Source: Oscillospiraceae bacterium (GTDB taxonomy: Bacteria; Bacillota; Clostridia; Oscillospirales; CAG-272). From it: DNA of 33,319 nt. Positions 1 to 7,371 of the stretch are shown here, one piece after another (within the stretch, counting starts at the first letter, position 1; every line of letters begins with the position of its first letter). Made by a program: the position numbers and the translations under genes. The DNA lies in contig SVSZ01000014.1 of assembly GCA_015064025.1 (NCBI GenBank), positions 1 through 33,319 on the forward strand, read 5' to 3'. Under the pieces are notes generated by a model. That model saw nothing but the letters and a program-made list of their open reading frames with translations, was not told where the DNA came from and made no database searches.

Positions 1-587
1 CCAAGCGGAGAATAGTTCATTCTCGCCGCACAGTCCGCAAGTCTTCCGTCGTCACGGCGCAGCATCATAGCATACGCCAGAAGCTGCTGTGCGAAGGTGA
101 TGGGCTGTGCACGCTGAAGATGCGTGTATCCCGGCATAATGGCGTCCTTATTTTTTTCAGCCTGCTCACACACCGCATCGATCAGATCCCGCACCAGCGT
201 GCGGATCTCTCGGATCTCGTCGCGCAGATACAAGCGGATGTCAAGTGCCACCTGGTCGTTTCTGCTGCGTGAGGTGTGCAGCTTTTTGCCAACGTCACCG
301 ATCCTCGCCGTCAGCTCTGCCTCCACAAACATGTGGATATCCTCAGCCTCGGGATCGATCGGAAGCGTTCCCGCATCGATATCGTCAAGAATTCCCTGCA
401 AGCCGTCAATGATGGCTTCGCTTTCCGCGTTTGTAATGATCCCACAGACCGCCAGCATGGTCGCGTGCTCCATAGAGCCCGCAATATCCTGGCGATACAT
501 GCGTGAATCGAAGTGAATGGAGGAGTTGAAGTCGTCCGCCTCACGAGAGAGCGCACCTTCGGTTCTCCCTGCCCACATTTTTTCCAT
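1..587 (-). CDS. argH: Argininosuccinate lyase, N-terminal part (cut by window edge)
   Basis: Catalyses the last step of arginine synthesis, splitting argininosuccinate into arginine and fumarate in the cytoplasm. The 195 residues present start MEKMWAGRTEGALSREADDF, the typical ArgH opening. They include the HTSRSRNDQ motif (about residues 104-112) and YTHLQRAQ (about 154-161, with the conserved active-site histidine). The fumarase/aspartase-superfamily signature loop and the C-terminal half lie beyond base 1, so completeness cannot be judged. The start is set by the ATG at 585-587. It begins 31 bases after the argG stop on the same strand, with no promoter or terminator between, so the two are almost certainly co-transcribed. 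Confidence 0.96.
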   Translation of the reverse strand, partial: MEKMWAGRTEGALSREADDFNSSIHFDSRMYRQDIAGSMEHATMLAVCGIITNAESEAIIDGLQGILDDIDAGTLPIDPEAEDIHMFVEAELTARIGDVGKKLHTSRSRNDQVALDIRLYLRDEIREIRTLVRDLIDAVCEQAEKNKDAIMPGYTHLQRAQPITFAQQLLAYAMMLRRDDGRLADCAARMNYSPL

Positions 588-618
588 GATAAAAAGCTTT
601 CCTTAAACGTTTGTTTTC

Positions 619-1848
619 TTATTTGTTCTTGTTCTTAGCCGCAACCTGTGCCTGCACGGAAATGGGAAGCCCCCACAGATTGATAAAGCCCTTGCTGTCC
701 TTCTGATCGTATACGTGATCCTCACCGAAGGTTGCGATCTCCTCGGAATAAAGCGACCAATCACTCCATGCACCCGCCTTGATCATGTTGCCCTTGTAAA
801 GCTTGATCTTCACCTTACCCGTAACGTGCTCCTGCGTCTTGGAAACGAACGCGGAAAGCGCCTCGCGCAAGGGGGTATACCACTGACCGTTATAAAGCAG
901 CTCACCAAAGGTCACGGAGAGCTCCTGCTTCTTGTGCATAGTCATCTTGTCAAGGCAGAGGGACTCAAGGTAGCTGTGAGCGAAATAAAGGATCGCTCCA
1001 CCGGGAGTCTCGTAAACGCCGCGGCACTTCATACCTACAAGGCGGTTTTCCACGATGTCCAGAAGTCCGATGCCGTTCGCACCGCCTACCTCGTTGAGCT
1101 TGAGAATGATCTCCTTCGCACTCATCTTCACACCGTCAAGAGCTACGGGCTTACCTGCTTCAAAATCAAGCGTTACGTAGGTAGGAGCGTCGGGTGCTTG
1201 CATAGGAGACACGCCCATTTCAAGGAAGCCGGGCTTGTCATACTGCGGCTCATTGCCCGCATCCTCAAGATCCAATCCCTCATGGGAAAGATGCCACATA
1301 TTCTTATCCTTGGAGTAGTTGGTCTCACGGTTGATCTTAAGCGGAACGTTGTGCGCCTCTGCGTACTCGATCTCCTCCTCACGGGACTTGATATCCCACT
1401 CACGCCAGGGAGCAATGATCTTCATACCGGGAGCAAACGCCTTGATAGCAAGCTCGAATCTGACCTGGTCATTTCCCTTACCCGTACAGCCGTGGCAGAT
1501 CGCGTCAGCGCCCTCGGCGATCGCGATCTCTGCCAGACGCTTACCGATGATGGGACGTGCCAGCGCGGTTCCCATGAGATATTCCTCGTACTTCGCACCC
1601 GCCTGAAGGCTGGGGATGATCATATCCTCAACAAACTCCTCGGTCAGATCCTCAATATAGATCTTGGATGCACCTGTTTTGATCGCCTTCTCCTCAAGTC
1701 CCTCAAGCTCGTCCGCCTGGCCGACGTTTCCGGAAACCGCGATGATCTCGGGATTGTTATAATTTTCCTTGAGCCACGGAATGATGATGGACGTATCCAA
1801 GCCGCCCGAATATGCCAAAACTACCTTTTTGATCGATGTATCCTTCAT
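619..1848 (-). CDS. argG: Argininosuccinate synthase
   Basis: Joins citrulline and aspartate with ATP to give argininosuccinate, the penultimate arginine step. The protein has 409 residues, normal for the family. The N-terminal PP-loop AYSGGLDTS is at about residues 12-20, followed by the family's nucleotide-binding fold and a C-terminal multimerisation region. An in-frame start 21 codons upstream exists, but the ATG at 1846-1848 is chosen: it has an AGGAGG site about 7 bases ahead, and the upstream codons overlap the promoter's -10 and operator. First gene of an argG-argH operon. An ArgR-like box overlaps its promoter, so repression by arginine is expected. Confidence 0.97.
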   Translation of the reverse strand: MKDTSIKKVVLAYSGGLDTSIIIPWLKENYNNPEIIAVSGNVGQADELEGLEEKAIKTGASKIYIEDLTEEFVEDMIIPSLQAGAKYEEYLMGTALARPIIGKRLAEIAIAEGADAICHGCTGKGNDQVRFELAIKAFAPGMKIIAPWREWDIKSREEEIEYAEAHNVPLKINRETNYSKDKNMWHLSHEGLDLEDAGNEPQYDKPGFLEMGVSPMQAPDAPTYVTLDFEAGKPVALDGVKMSAKEIILKLNEVGGANGIGLLDIVENRLVGMKCRGVYETPGGAILYFAHSYLESLCLDKMTMHKKQELSVTFGELLYNGQWYTPLREALSAFVSKTQEHVTGKVKIKLYKGNMIKAGAWSDWSLYSEEIATFGEDHVYDQKDSKGFINLWGLPISVQAQVAAKNKNK

Positions 1849-1906
1849 AATGAAAGCCTCCTCTATACGTACGGAATACCGCCTTTGAATATTCCAAAAT
1901 TCGATG

Positions 1907-1920
1907 TGCATAATTATACA
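1907..1920. promoter_or_regulatory. ArgR-type operator overlapping the argG -10
   Basis: TGCATAATTATACA fits the palindromic ARG-box pattern TGNATWWWWATNCA exactly and contains the argG -10 on the minus strand. A second palindrome, GAATATTC, lies at 1887-1894, between promoter and gene. Known ArgR/AhrC sites have this form; binding here is inferred. Confidence 0.65.
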
Positions 1921-1941
1921 TCATCCTTCAAAAAAAGTCAA
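1913..1941 (-). promoter_or_regulatory. argG promoter
   Basis: On the minus strand: -35 TTGACT (1936-1941), 17-base spacer, -10 TATAAT (1913-1918). This is a near-consensus sigma-A promoter about 65 bases before the argG start. Confidence 0.8.
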
Positions 1942-2044
1942 CCTTTTTTCGGAAAATATTTTTCTTTCTATGTTTTTCTATATTTTGCACAATCTCCCCG
2001 ATAACCCATTGCCTTTTTTGTTTAAAATTCCCTTGTGTTTGTGC

Positions 2045-2084
2045 GAATATTTATTCATTTATTCGCGAATATCATGAATAAAAA
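2045..2084. promoter_or_regulatory. Cluster of ARG-box-like palindromes upstream of argG
   Basis: Three elements are packed together: GAATATTTATTC (2045-2056), the perfect palindrome TATTCGCGAATA (2060-2071) and CATGAATAAAAA (2073-2084). The last resembles the start of the Bacillus ARG-box consensus. They lie about 105-150 bases upstream of the argG -35. The rest of the 1849-2178 gap holds the argG promoter and a terminator; no small gene is apparent in it. Confidence 0.4.
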
Positions 2085-2101
2085 GCCGTGCCACAAAAAA
2101 A

Positions 2102-2144
2102 GAAGGCGGAGGACGCGCCGCATTCGCACGGTTCCTCCGTCTTC
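2102..2144 (-). terminator. Terminator after the NahK-like kinase gene
   Basis: Arms GAAGGCGGAGGA (2102-2113) and TCCTCCGTCTTC (2133-2144) pair with a single G-T wobble. On the minus strand the stem is followed by a run of seven T, as expected for the end of the kinase transcript. Confidence 0.8.
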
Positions 2145-2178
2145 CTATTTATTTTATGCAGCGCACACGCGGCATCGA

Positions 2179-3246
2179 TCAGTACTTCGCCACGATCTCT
2201 GCCATGCGAGGCAAAAGCGCCTCGATCTCACTCACAAGCTTAAACTGCGTACGGCAACGGTCAAGGTTGTGGTTTTCTCTGTGGATCTGGAAATATACGT
2301 CCCCGTTGAGGTGATCGGCAAGGAAGCGGATGCCGCATTCCAGCGTCATTATCAGAACGGACATGGGAAGCAGCTCTCTTTCCTTCTCGGTAATGCTGTC
2401 CCCGAGCTCCTCAAGGAATGCCTTTGTGAACACCTCAAACTTTTCAAGATCAAAATGGATCTTGTCAAGATCGGTCTCATCCTCAGCTCCGGTGGAAGCA
2501 CCGAAGCGAAGTGCGTCACCGAAGTCGTAGAGCATGGAACCCGGCATCACGGTGTCCAGATCGATCACGCAGATCGCCTTGCCCGTTGCCTCGTCCAGAA
2601 GAACGTTGTTGAGCTTGGTATCGTTATGGGTAACACGAAGCGGTACGCTTCCGTCCGCAATGGCGTCCGTGATCACAGATGCATATTTCTCGTGTGAGAG
2701 CGCAAAGTCGATCTCTGCACGCACCGTATCTGCACGGCGTGCGCGGTTTTCCTTCAGTGCATCCGCAAACTGACGGTAACGGTTGACGGTGTCGTGGAAT
2801 TTTTCAATGGTCTCATACAGCTCTTGCGCAGGAAAATCCGCCAGCATCCGCTGAAAGTCTCCAAAGCCGTGTGCTGCCTCTGCAAAATCCGAAAGGCGAT
2901 CCACACGCTCAAGAGACACCGTATCCTCAACAAAATAATAAGCGCGATAGTAGTCCCCTCCGACAGTTTTATAATAGGGCTTTCCGTCCTTAGCACGCAA
3001 GAAAGTCAACGTCCTGCGCGAGGGATCCTCGCCTGCGGCGGCAACCTTTTCTCTGATAAAGGAGGTCACTGCCATGATATTCTCCATCACCTCTTCGGGT
3101 CTTGTAAAAACAGCGGTATTAATTCGCTGAAGGATCACACGGGGCGTACTGTCAACAAGATATGTACGGTTGATGTGACCGTTTCCGTGAGGAAGCGCAC
3201 CTGCCTCCACGCCAAACTGACTCAGAATTTCAGACAACTCGCTCAT
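2179..3246 (-). CDS. NahK-like sugar kinase (phosphotransferase, APH/choline-kinase fold)
   Basis: A 355-residue cytoplasmic kinase of the aminoglycoside-phosphotransferase superfamily. The catalytic loop HNDTKLNN is at about residues 207-214, and VIDLDTVMPG (about 227-236) carries the metal-binding aspartate. These motifs and the length most resemble bifidobacterial N-acetylhexosamine 1-kinase (NahK), which phosphorylates GlcNAc or GalNAc at C1. The substrate is inferred from similarity and from the divergent NagB ORF; choline-like or other small-molecule kinases of the fold remain possible. Two ATGs are adjacent (3249 and 3246). The second is preferred because its distance to the GAGGG site is better. 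No strong promoter was recognised; the divergent spacer is AT-rich. Confidence 0.8.
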   Translation of the reverse strand: MSELSEILSQFGVEAGALPHGNGHINRTYLVDSTPRVILQRINTAVFTRPEEVMENIMAVTSFIREKVAAAGEDPSRRTLTFLRAKDGKPYYKTVGGDYYRAYYFVEDTVSLERVDRLSDFAEAAHGFGDFQRMLADFPAQELYETIEKFHDTVNRYRQFADALKENRARRADTVRAEIDFALSHEKYASVITDAIADGSVPLRVTHNDTKLNNVLLDEATGKAICVIDLDTVMPGSMLYDFGDALRFGASTGAEDETDLDKIHFDLEKFEVFTKAFLEELGDSITEKERELLPMSVLIMTLECGIRFLADHLNGDVYFQIHRENHNLDRCRTQFKLVSEIEALLPRMAEIVAKY

Positions 3247-3271
3247 CATTCTTCCCTCTCTTTCCCTATTT

Positions 3272-3324
3272 CTCTTGATTTTTCGCACAATTATCTATAA
3301 AAAAAGAGAAACCTCTTGATTTTC
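3272..3324. repeat. Two direct repeats CTCTTGATTTT(T)C in the divergent spacer
   Basis: CTCTTGATTTTTC at 3272-3284 recurs as CTCTTGATTTTC at 3313-3324, 41 bases apart (about four helical turns). The second copy covers the -35 of the AraC-NagB promoter. AraC-type proteins commonly bind direct repeats, so these are candidate operators. Confidence 0.4.
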
Positions 3325-3344
3325 AAAGTCCATTATGCTATTAT
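3316..3344 (+). promoter_or_regulatory. Promoter of the AraC-NagB ORF
   Basis: TTGATT (3316-3321), 17-base spacer, TATTAT (3339-3344), with an overlapping TATAAT at 3342-3347. It lies just ahead of the ATG at 3376. The open frame's TTG at 3316 coincides with the -35, so it is unlikely to be a start codon. Confidence 0.55.
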
Positions 3345-3375
3345 AATTATAATATATCCAAAAATAAATAGATAT

Positions 3376-4980
3376 ATGGAAACGGACATAAAACCTTTGA
3401 AAAAAGCTCAAAAAATCACGGAATACACACACAGTGCACTGACAGACTGCGGAATCGCACGCTGTCCCGACATCCTCGCTTTTCACTGGTCACTTTATCA
3501 AAGCTTTGAAAAGCACTACGATTTCGGCGGGGAGAGACACCCGTTTTATGAGCTTGTCTACGTTGCTGAGGGTACCGTCGGCGTTACCGCAGGCGAGGAG
3601 GTCTATTCCCTTTGCTCGGGGCAGGTCCTTCTGCATCATCCCGACGAATTTCACCGCATCTGGTCGGAGTTTGAAAGTGCACCGCGCGTACGCAATCTCT
3701 CCTTTTATGCCGCCGCGATCCCCGTATACGGAAGCCGCGTGCTTCAGCCCTCCGAGGAGGAGTGTGCGGAGCTGACGGAAATCTGTGACGCGGTCACGAA
3801 GGGTCTTGCCGCCAATGATCGCGCTCTGCTCAACGAGCAAAGGCTCCGTCTTGAGCTTTGGCTTTTACGCATGACAAAATCCAAGGGGGAACCGATCATC
3901 CATCCCACACTTCCGTCCGCACTTCGCTATGCGGAGATCGTCAATCTCCTTCACGCGCATCTCAAGGAGCAATTGAGCGCTCAGGAGATCGCAACGCTTT
4001 GCAACATCAGCCTCTCTGCGCTCAAAAAAATCTTTACGCGCTATGCGGGCATGGGAGTGTCACGTTACTTCACCGAAATGAAGATGCGCCATGCGGCAGA
4101 ACAGCTCCAAGCCGGCATGCGCGTGGGCGAGGTCGCAGCATCCCTCGGATATTTTGATCAGAATTATTTCAGCACCGTCTTCCGCCGTGTCATGGGCGCA
4201 CCTCCCGGCACCTTCCGGATCAACGATAAAAAAAGCGAAATCCGCATAGAAAGAAAGGAAAAAAACGCTATGAAATTCATCACCGTTCCTACCTACGACA
4301 AGCTCAGCCGTCAAGCGGCAAACATCATCTCCGCGCAGGTCATCATGAAGCCGCAAAGCGTCATCGGTCTCGCTACCGGCTCCTCCCCGCTCGGCATCTA
4401 CCGTCAGCTTGCCGATTGGTATAATAAGGGAGATATCGATTTTTCTGCCGTTACCACCGTCAATCTCGATGAGTATGCGGGGCTTCCCGAAACCGACACG
4501 CAAAGCTACCGTTACTTCATGCAGACCAATTTCTTTGATCACATCAACATCAAGAGAGAAAACACCTTCGTCCCCAACGGCTGTGCCGAGGATCTTCCCC
4601 GCGAATGCGCGGAATATGACGCACGCATTGAGCGTCTGGGCGGCATCGACCTTCAATTGCTCGGCATCGGTGTCGACGGTCACATCGGCTTTAACGAGCC
4701 CTCCAACGTCTTCGAGAAGAACACCCACGTCGTGGATCTTCACGAATCGACCATCAAAGCAAATTCCCGCTTCTTTGAAAGCGAGGCGCAGGTGCCGCGC
4801 CAGGCTGTCACCATGGGTATGATCTCTATCATGCAGGCAAAAAAGATCGTTCTCGTTGCCAACGGAAAGCACAAGAAGGACATCCTTCACCGTGCCTTCT
4901 ACGGCCCCATCACTCCCGAGATCCCCGCATCCATCCTTCAGCTTCATCCCGATATCACGGTTATTTTCAGCGAGGAATGA
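3376..4980 (+). CDS. nagB: AraC-family regulator fused in frame to glucosamine-6-phosphate deaminase (NagB)
   Basis: One uninterrupted 534-codon frame encodes two proteins normally separate. Residues 1 to about 290 are an AraC-type regulator: a cupin-like sensor (GDLL-type region near HHPDEFHRIW) and a double helix-turn-helix (LSAQEIATLCNISLSALKK, then VGEVAASLGYFDQNYFSTVF). From residue 299 (ATG at 4270-4272) follows a full-length 236-residue NagB, which converts glucosamine-6-phosphate to fructose-6-phosphate and ammonia. It has LATGSSPLG, VNLDEYAGL (acid D67) and GIGVDGHIGFNEP (D136, H138, E143 in NagB numbering). The linker is lysine-rich and looks like untranslated spacer; an AAAGGA site sits before the NagB ATG, so NagB may also be made alone. 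Seven A at 4228-4234 precede it: losing one would put a TAG at 4247-4249. Fusion, slippage or a base-call error all fit. Confidence 0.88.
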   Translation: METDIKPLKKAQKITEYTHSALTDCGIARCPDILAFHWSLYQSFEKHYDFGGERHPFYELVYVAEGTVGVTAGEEVYSLCSGQVLLHHPDEFHRIWSEFESAPRVRNLSFYAAAIPVYGSRVLQPSEEECAELTEICDAVTKGLAANDRALLNEQRLRLELWLLRMTKSKGEPIIHPTLPSALRYAEIVNLLHAHLKEQLSAQEIATLCNISLSALKKIFTRYAGMGVSRYFTEMKMRHAAEQLQAGMRVGEVAASLGYFDQNYFSTVFRRVMGAPPGTFRINDKKSEIRIERKEKNAMKFITVPTYDKLSRQAANIISAQVIMKPQSVIGLATGSSPLGIYRQLADWYNKGDIDFSAVTTVNLDEYAGLPETDTQSYRYFMQTNFFDHINIKRENTFVPNGCAEDLPRECAEYDARIERLGGIDLQLLGIGVDGHIGFNEPSNVFEKNTHVVDLHESTIKANSRFFESEAQVPRQAVTMGMISIMQAKKIVLVANGKHKKDILHRAFYGPITPEIPASILQLHPDITVIFSEE

Positions 4981-5007
4981 TCGTACGGTTCACACCGAAT
5001 TCCGACA

Positions 5008-5052
5008 AAAAAGCGTCTGTCTCAAACCGATGGTTTGAGACAGACGCTTTTT
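5008..5052. terminator. Bidirectional terminator between nagB and the FAD oxidoreductase
   Basis: A perfect 21-base-pair hairpin (5008-5028 with 5032-5052, loop GAT) flanked by A and T runs. It lies between two convergent genes and serves both strands. The arm core is GCGTCTGTCTCAAACC. Confidence 0.93.
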
Positions 5053-5054
5053 CT

Positions 5055-6326
5055 TCAATCGATCCTCGCGCCGTTTTCGACCAACAGCGATTGCAATTCT
5101 CCTATGTTGATGTCGCGCACCCCCGCTTTATCCCTTACACAAAGGCTTGCCGCGAGCCCTGCCGCCTCGCCGAGGTTAGAACAAGTGGGCATGATGCGCA
5201 CCGACGCCTGCGCCTCGTGCGTAGCAGAGATGCAACGCCCCGCCACCAAAAGATTGCTCACGCCGCGGGGGATGAGCGCACGGTAAGGAATCTGATAATA
5301 CTTGCCGTTCGGAAAGTAATAGTGGCTCGTTCCGCTGCCGTCGGGACTGTGAATATCGATGTCATAATTACAAACGGCGATCGAATCCGGGAAGCTCGCA
5401 AAGGAGAGCAGATCCTCCGCTGTCAATAAATACTCGCCATCGATCATACGGCTCTCCCGTGCGCCGATCTGAAGTCCCGTGGAAAGAAGGATGCTGTCCT
5501 TGCATTCCTCAAAATTCGTACGCAGAAAATCGTAAAGCTCAAACACCTGCTCACGCGCCTCGATCTCCGCACGTGTGACGTCCTCTGCATCGGTGGGATC
5601 CATTTTGACAACACGCGTGGTATTGAAGTGCATCACATTGTCGTTCAAGGTGTCAAACACCAAAATGTTTTCGCGTGGATTTCTGAATCTTCCCTCCTTG
5701 TAGTACTGCTTATAGAGCCGATTGATGCGCACCTTAAAGTCTTTTTTATCCGGCGCCTGAACGTTTCCGAGACGAAAGCAAAGCGTCATCGGCTGGCAAA
5801 GCCCGTCCGAGGCTCTTCCCACGCGATAGGAGCATCCCGCAAGATAGGAAAGATTGGCATCCCCCGTGGCATCAATGAAGCATTCTGCCTCTATCTCACA
5901 GCTGCCCGATACGTTGGAAGCGGTAACGGACACGATCCTGCCCGCGTCTGTCTTCACATCCGTGACGTAGGTGCCGTAAAGCAGATGCACGCCACTCTCA
6001 ACCGCCATTTGGTTGAACACGTATTTCAATATCTCCTCATTGAAGGTGATCCCGTTGAGATAGCGGCATCCCCCCATCTTCTCCATGCGAGCGACGATCT
6101 CCAGAAACATGCCGCAGCTCAGATCAACGATCTCATCCGGCTTTTCGGGGTCACGCGTCCAGTTCCCCATAAAGGGATTGACAAGATCATATACCGCCGC
6201 ACCGCCAAGACAGTTGTATTTTTCAATCAGAAGCACGTCTCTTCCCCGGCGTGCCGCCGCGATCGCTGCGCATGCTCCCGCGAATCCACCGCCCACAACG
6301 ACGATCTCATAACTTGTTCTTTTCAT
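5055..6326 (-). CDS. FAD-dependent oxidoreductase (FAD_oxidored family)
   Basis: A 423-residue flavoprotein. An N-terminal dinucleotide-binding fold VVVGGGFAGACAAIAAARRG (about residues 8-27) ends in LLIEKYNCLGGAA. A second FAD-contacting segment near the C-terminus reads LLVAGRCISATHEAQASVRIMPTC in part. This is the architecture of the FAD_oxidored family, often found in carbohydrate-utilisation loci; the substrate is not known. There is no signal peptide, so it is cytoplasmic. The ATG at 6324-6326 is used because GGGAGGA lies 7 bases ahead; an upstream ATG 12 codons earlier lacks a site. It is divergent from a PocR/AraC-type regulator, its likely controller. No convincing promoter was seen for it. 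Confidence 0.85.
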   Translation of the reverse strand: MKRTSYEIVVVGGGFAGACAAIAAARRGRDVLLIEKYNCLGGAAVYDLVNPFMGNWTRDPEKPDEIVDLSCGMFLEIVARMEKMGGCRYLNGITFNEEILKYVFNQMAVESGVHLLYGTYVTDVKTDAGRIVSVTASNVSGSCEIEAECFIDATGDANLSYLAGCSYRVGRASDGLCQPMTLCFRLGNVQAPDKKDFKVRINRLYKQYYKEGRFRNPRENILVFDTLNDNVMHFNTTRVVKMDPTDAEDVTRAEIEAREQVFELYDFLRTNFEECKDSILLSTGLQIGARESRMIDGEYLLTAEDLLSFASFPDSIAVCNYDIDIHSPDGSGTSHYYFPNGKYYQIPYRALIPRGVSNLLVAGRCISATHEAQASVRIMPTCSNLGEAAGLAASLCVRDKAGVRDINIGELQSLLVENGARID

Positions 6327-6413
6327 GAAAGATTCCTCCCGAAAAAGTTTCACAACGTTCAACTTATCTTACCATATTTAAACGAAAAATTCTTATAGTT
6401 TCGTAAAAACATA

Positions 6414-6442
6414 TTGAACAAAGGATACATTTGTGATATACT
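6414..6442 (+). promoter_or_regulatory. Promoter of the PocR/AraC-type regulator
   Basis: TTGAAC (6414-6419), 17-base spacer, TATACT (6437-6442), 33 bases before the start codon. Confidence 0.75.
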
Positions 6443-6475
6443 GGGCATACAAGAAACGAACACGGGAGGTTCTTC

Positions 6476-7321
6476 ATGTACGCAACACTGTACGAGTTTA
6501 TCAATACGCTCTGCTACGGGACGCGCCTGCATGTCGGTGTTGTCTTCTTCGGAAATTATACGAATGAAAAGCTCGCGCTTCCTCATGAGCATACCATCCA
6601 TGCGTCCCCTGTTTGCGAAAAGCTGAAAAATCTTCCCCATGGTTACGCGCGTTGCTTCCGATGCAGAAACGCCGCGATCCGCAAAGCCCTGAGCACAAAA
6701 GAACCCTTCGGCGGACTTTGCGTCAACGGCGTATACGAATATACTCACCCTGTCACCGATGATGAAAAGCTGATCTGCATCATCTATATCGGCAATATTC
6801 TTGAGAGCACACGGGGAAAGCAACGGCTTGAAAAAAAGCTTAAAAAGGACGAGGCTCTTCTTGACACTCTGGAGCCTGAGTTCAGCGAAACGCAGTGCCG
6901 CGAGACAGCACACGTTATCGAAAGCTACATCCGTCTTCTCTTGAAGGAATTCCCACCCGTCACCCCCGACGAGCATCACCATCCGACCGTAGAATTGATC
7001 AAGCGCTATATTGCCGCCAACATCGGATACAGCGTGTCTCTTTCGGAGCTTTCCTCGCTCTTCCATTACAATGAAAAATACCTCGGCCGTCTCTTCAGAT
7101 CCGAAACGGGCATGTCCCTTCACGAGTACGTCGCAGAAGAACGCCTGCGCCGCGCGGAGGAGCTTCTCTGCAACACAGAGGATAGCGTTCTGAATATTTC
7201 CGAGCGCGTCGGCTTCAACAACGTCACCTACTTCAACCGCCTTTTCAAAAGAAAGCACGGCAAAGCCCCGATCGCTTACCGCAAGGACGTGCGTCAATAT
7301 CCCGAATACCGCAACAAATAA
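6476..7321 (+). CDS. AraC-family regulator with PocR-like sensory domain
   Basis: A 281-residue regulator. The first 150 residues resemble the PocR ligand-binding domain, with cysteines at 47, 60, 63 and 82 around HGYARCFRCRNAAIRKA and GGLCVNGVYEYTHPV. The C-terminal 100 residues form the AraC double helix-turn-helix: VSLSELSSLFHYNEKYLGRLF, then ISERVGFNNVTYFNRLFKRK. In characterised systems this domain type controls propanediol and other catabolic operons; the ligand here is unknown. The start ATG follows GGGAGG by 6 bases. It is divergent from the FAD oxidoreductase, which is therefore its most likely target. Confidence 0.88.
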   Translation: MYATLYEFINTLCYGTRLHVGVVFFGNYTNEKLALPHEHTIHASPVCEKLKNLPHGYARCFRCRNAAIRKALSTKEPFGGLCVNGVYEYTHPVTDDEKLICIIYIGNILESTRGKQRLEKKLKKDEALLDTLEPEFSETQCRETAHVIESYIRLLLKEFPPVTPDEHHHPTVELIKRYIAANIGYSVSLSELSSLFHYNEKYLGRLFRSETGMSLHEYVAEERLRRAEELLCNTEDSVLNISERVGFNNVTYFNRLFKRKHGKAPIAYRKDVRQYPEYRNK

Positions 7322-7324
7322 AAC

Positions 7325-7362
7325 ATCTCCGTCCGCTGTCGTTACCGACGTCGGACGGAGAT
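7325..7362. terminator. Bidirectional terminator, regulator / Gfo-Idh-MocA gene
   Basis: ATCTCCGTCCG (7325-7335) pairs perfectly with CGGACGGAGAT (7352-7362), and an inner GTCG/CGAC extends the stem. T-rich flanks on the plus side (ATTTTATT) and an A/T tail on the other suit the two convergent genes. Confidence 0.85.
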
Positions 7363-7371
7363 ATTTTATTC

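Noticed and set aside
715-2004. 429-codon plus-strand open frame opposite argG
   Set aside because: It is antisense to argG, with no ribosome binding site and a composition explained by the opposite gene's codons. It also crosses the argG promoter.
3316-3375. TTG start adding 20 residues to the AraC-NagB protein
   Set aside because: The TTG is within the probable -35 and the added residues (poly-Ile from the -10 region) are not protein-like.
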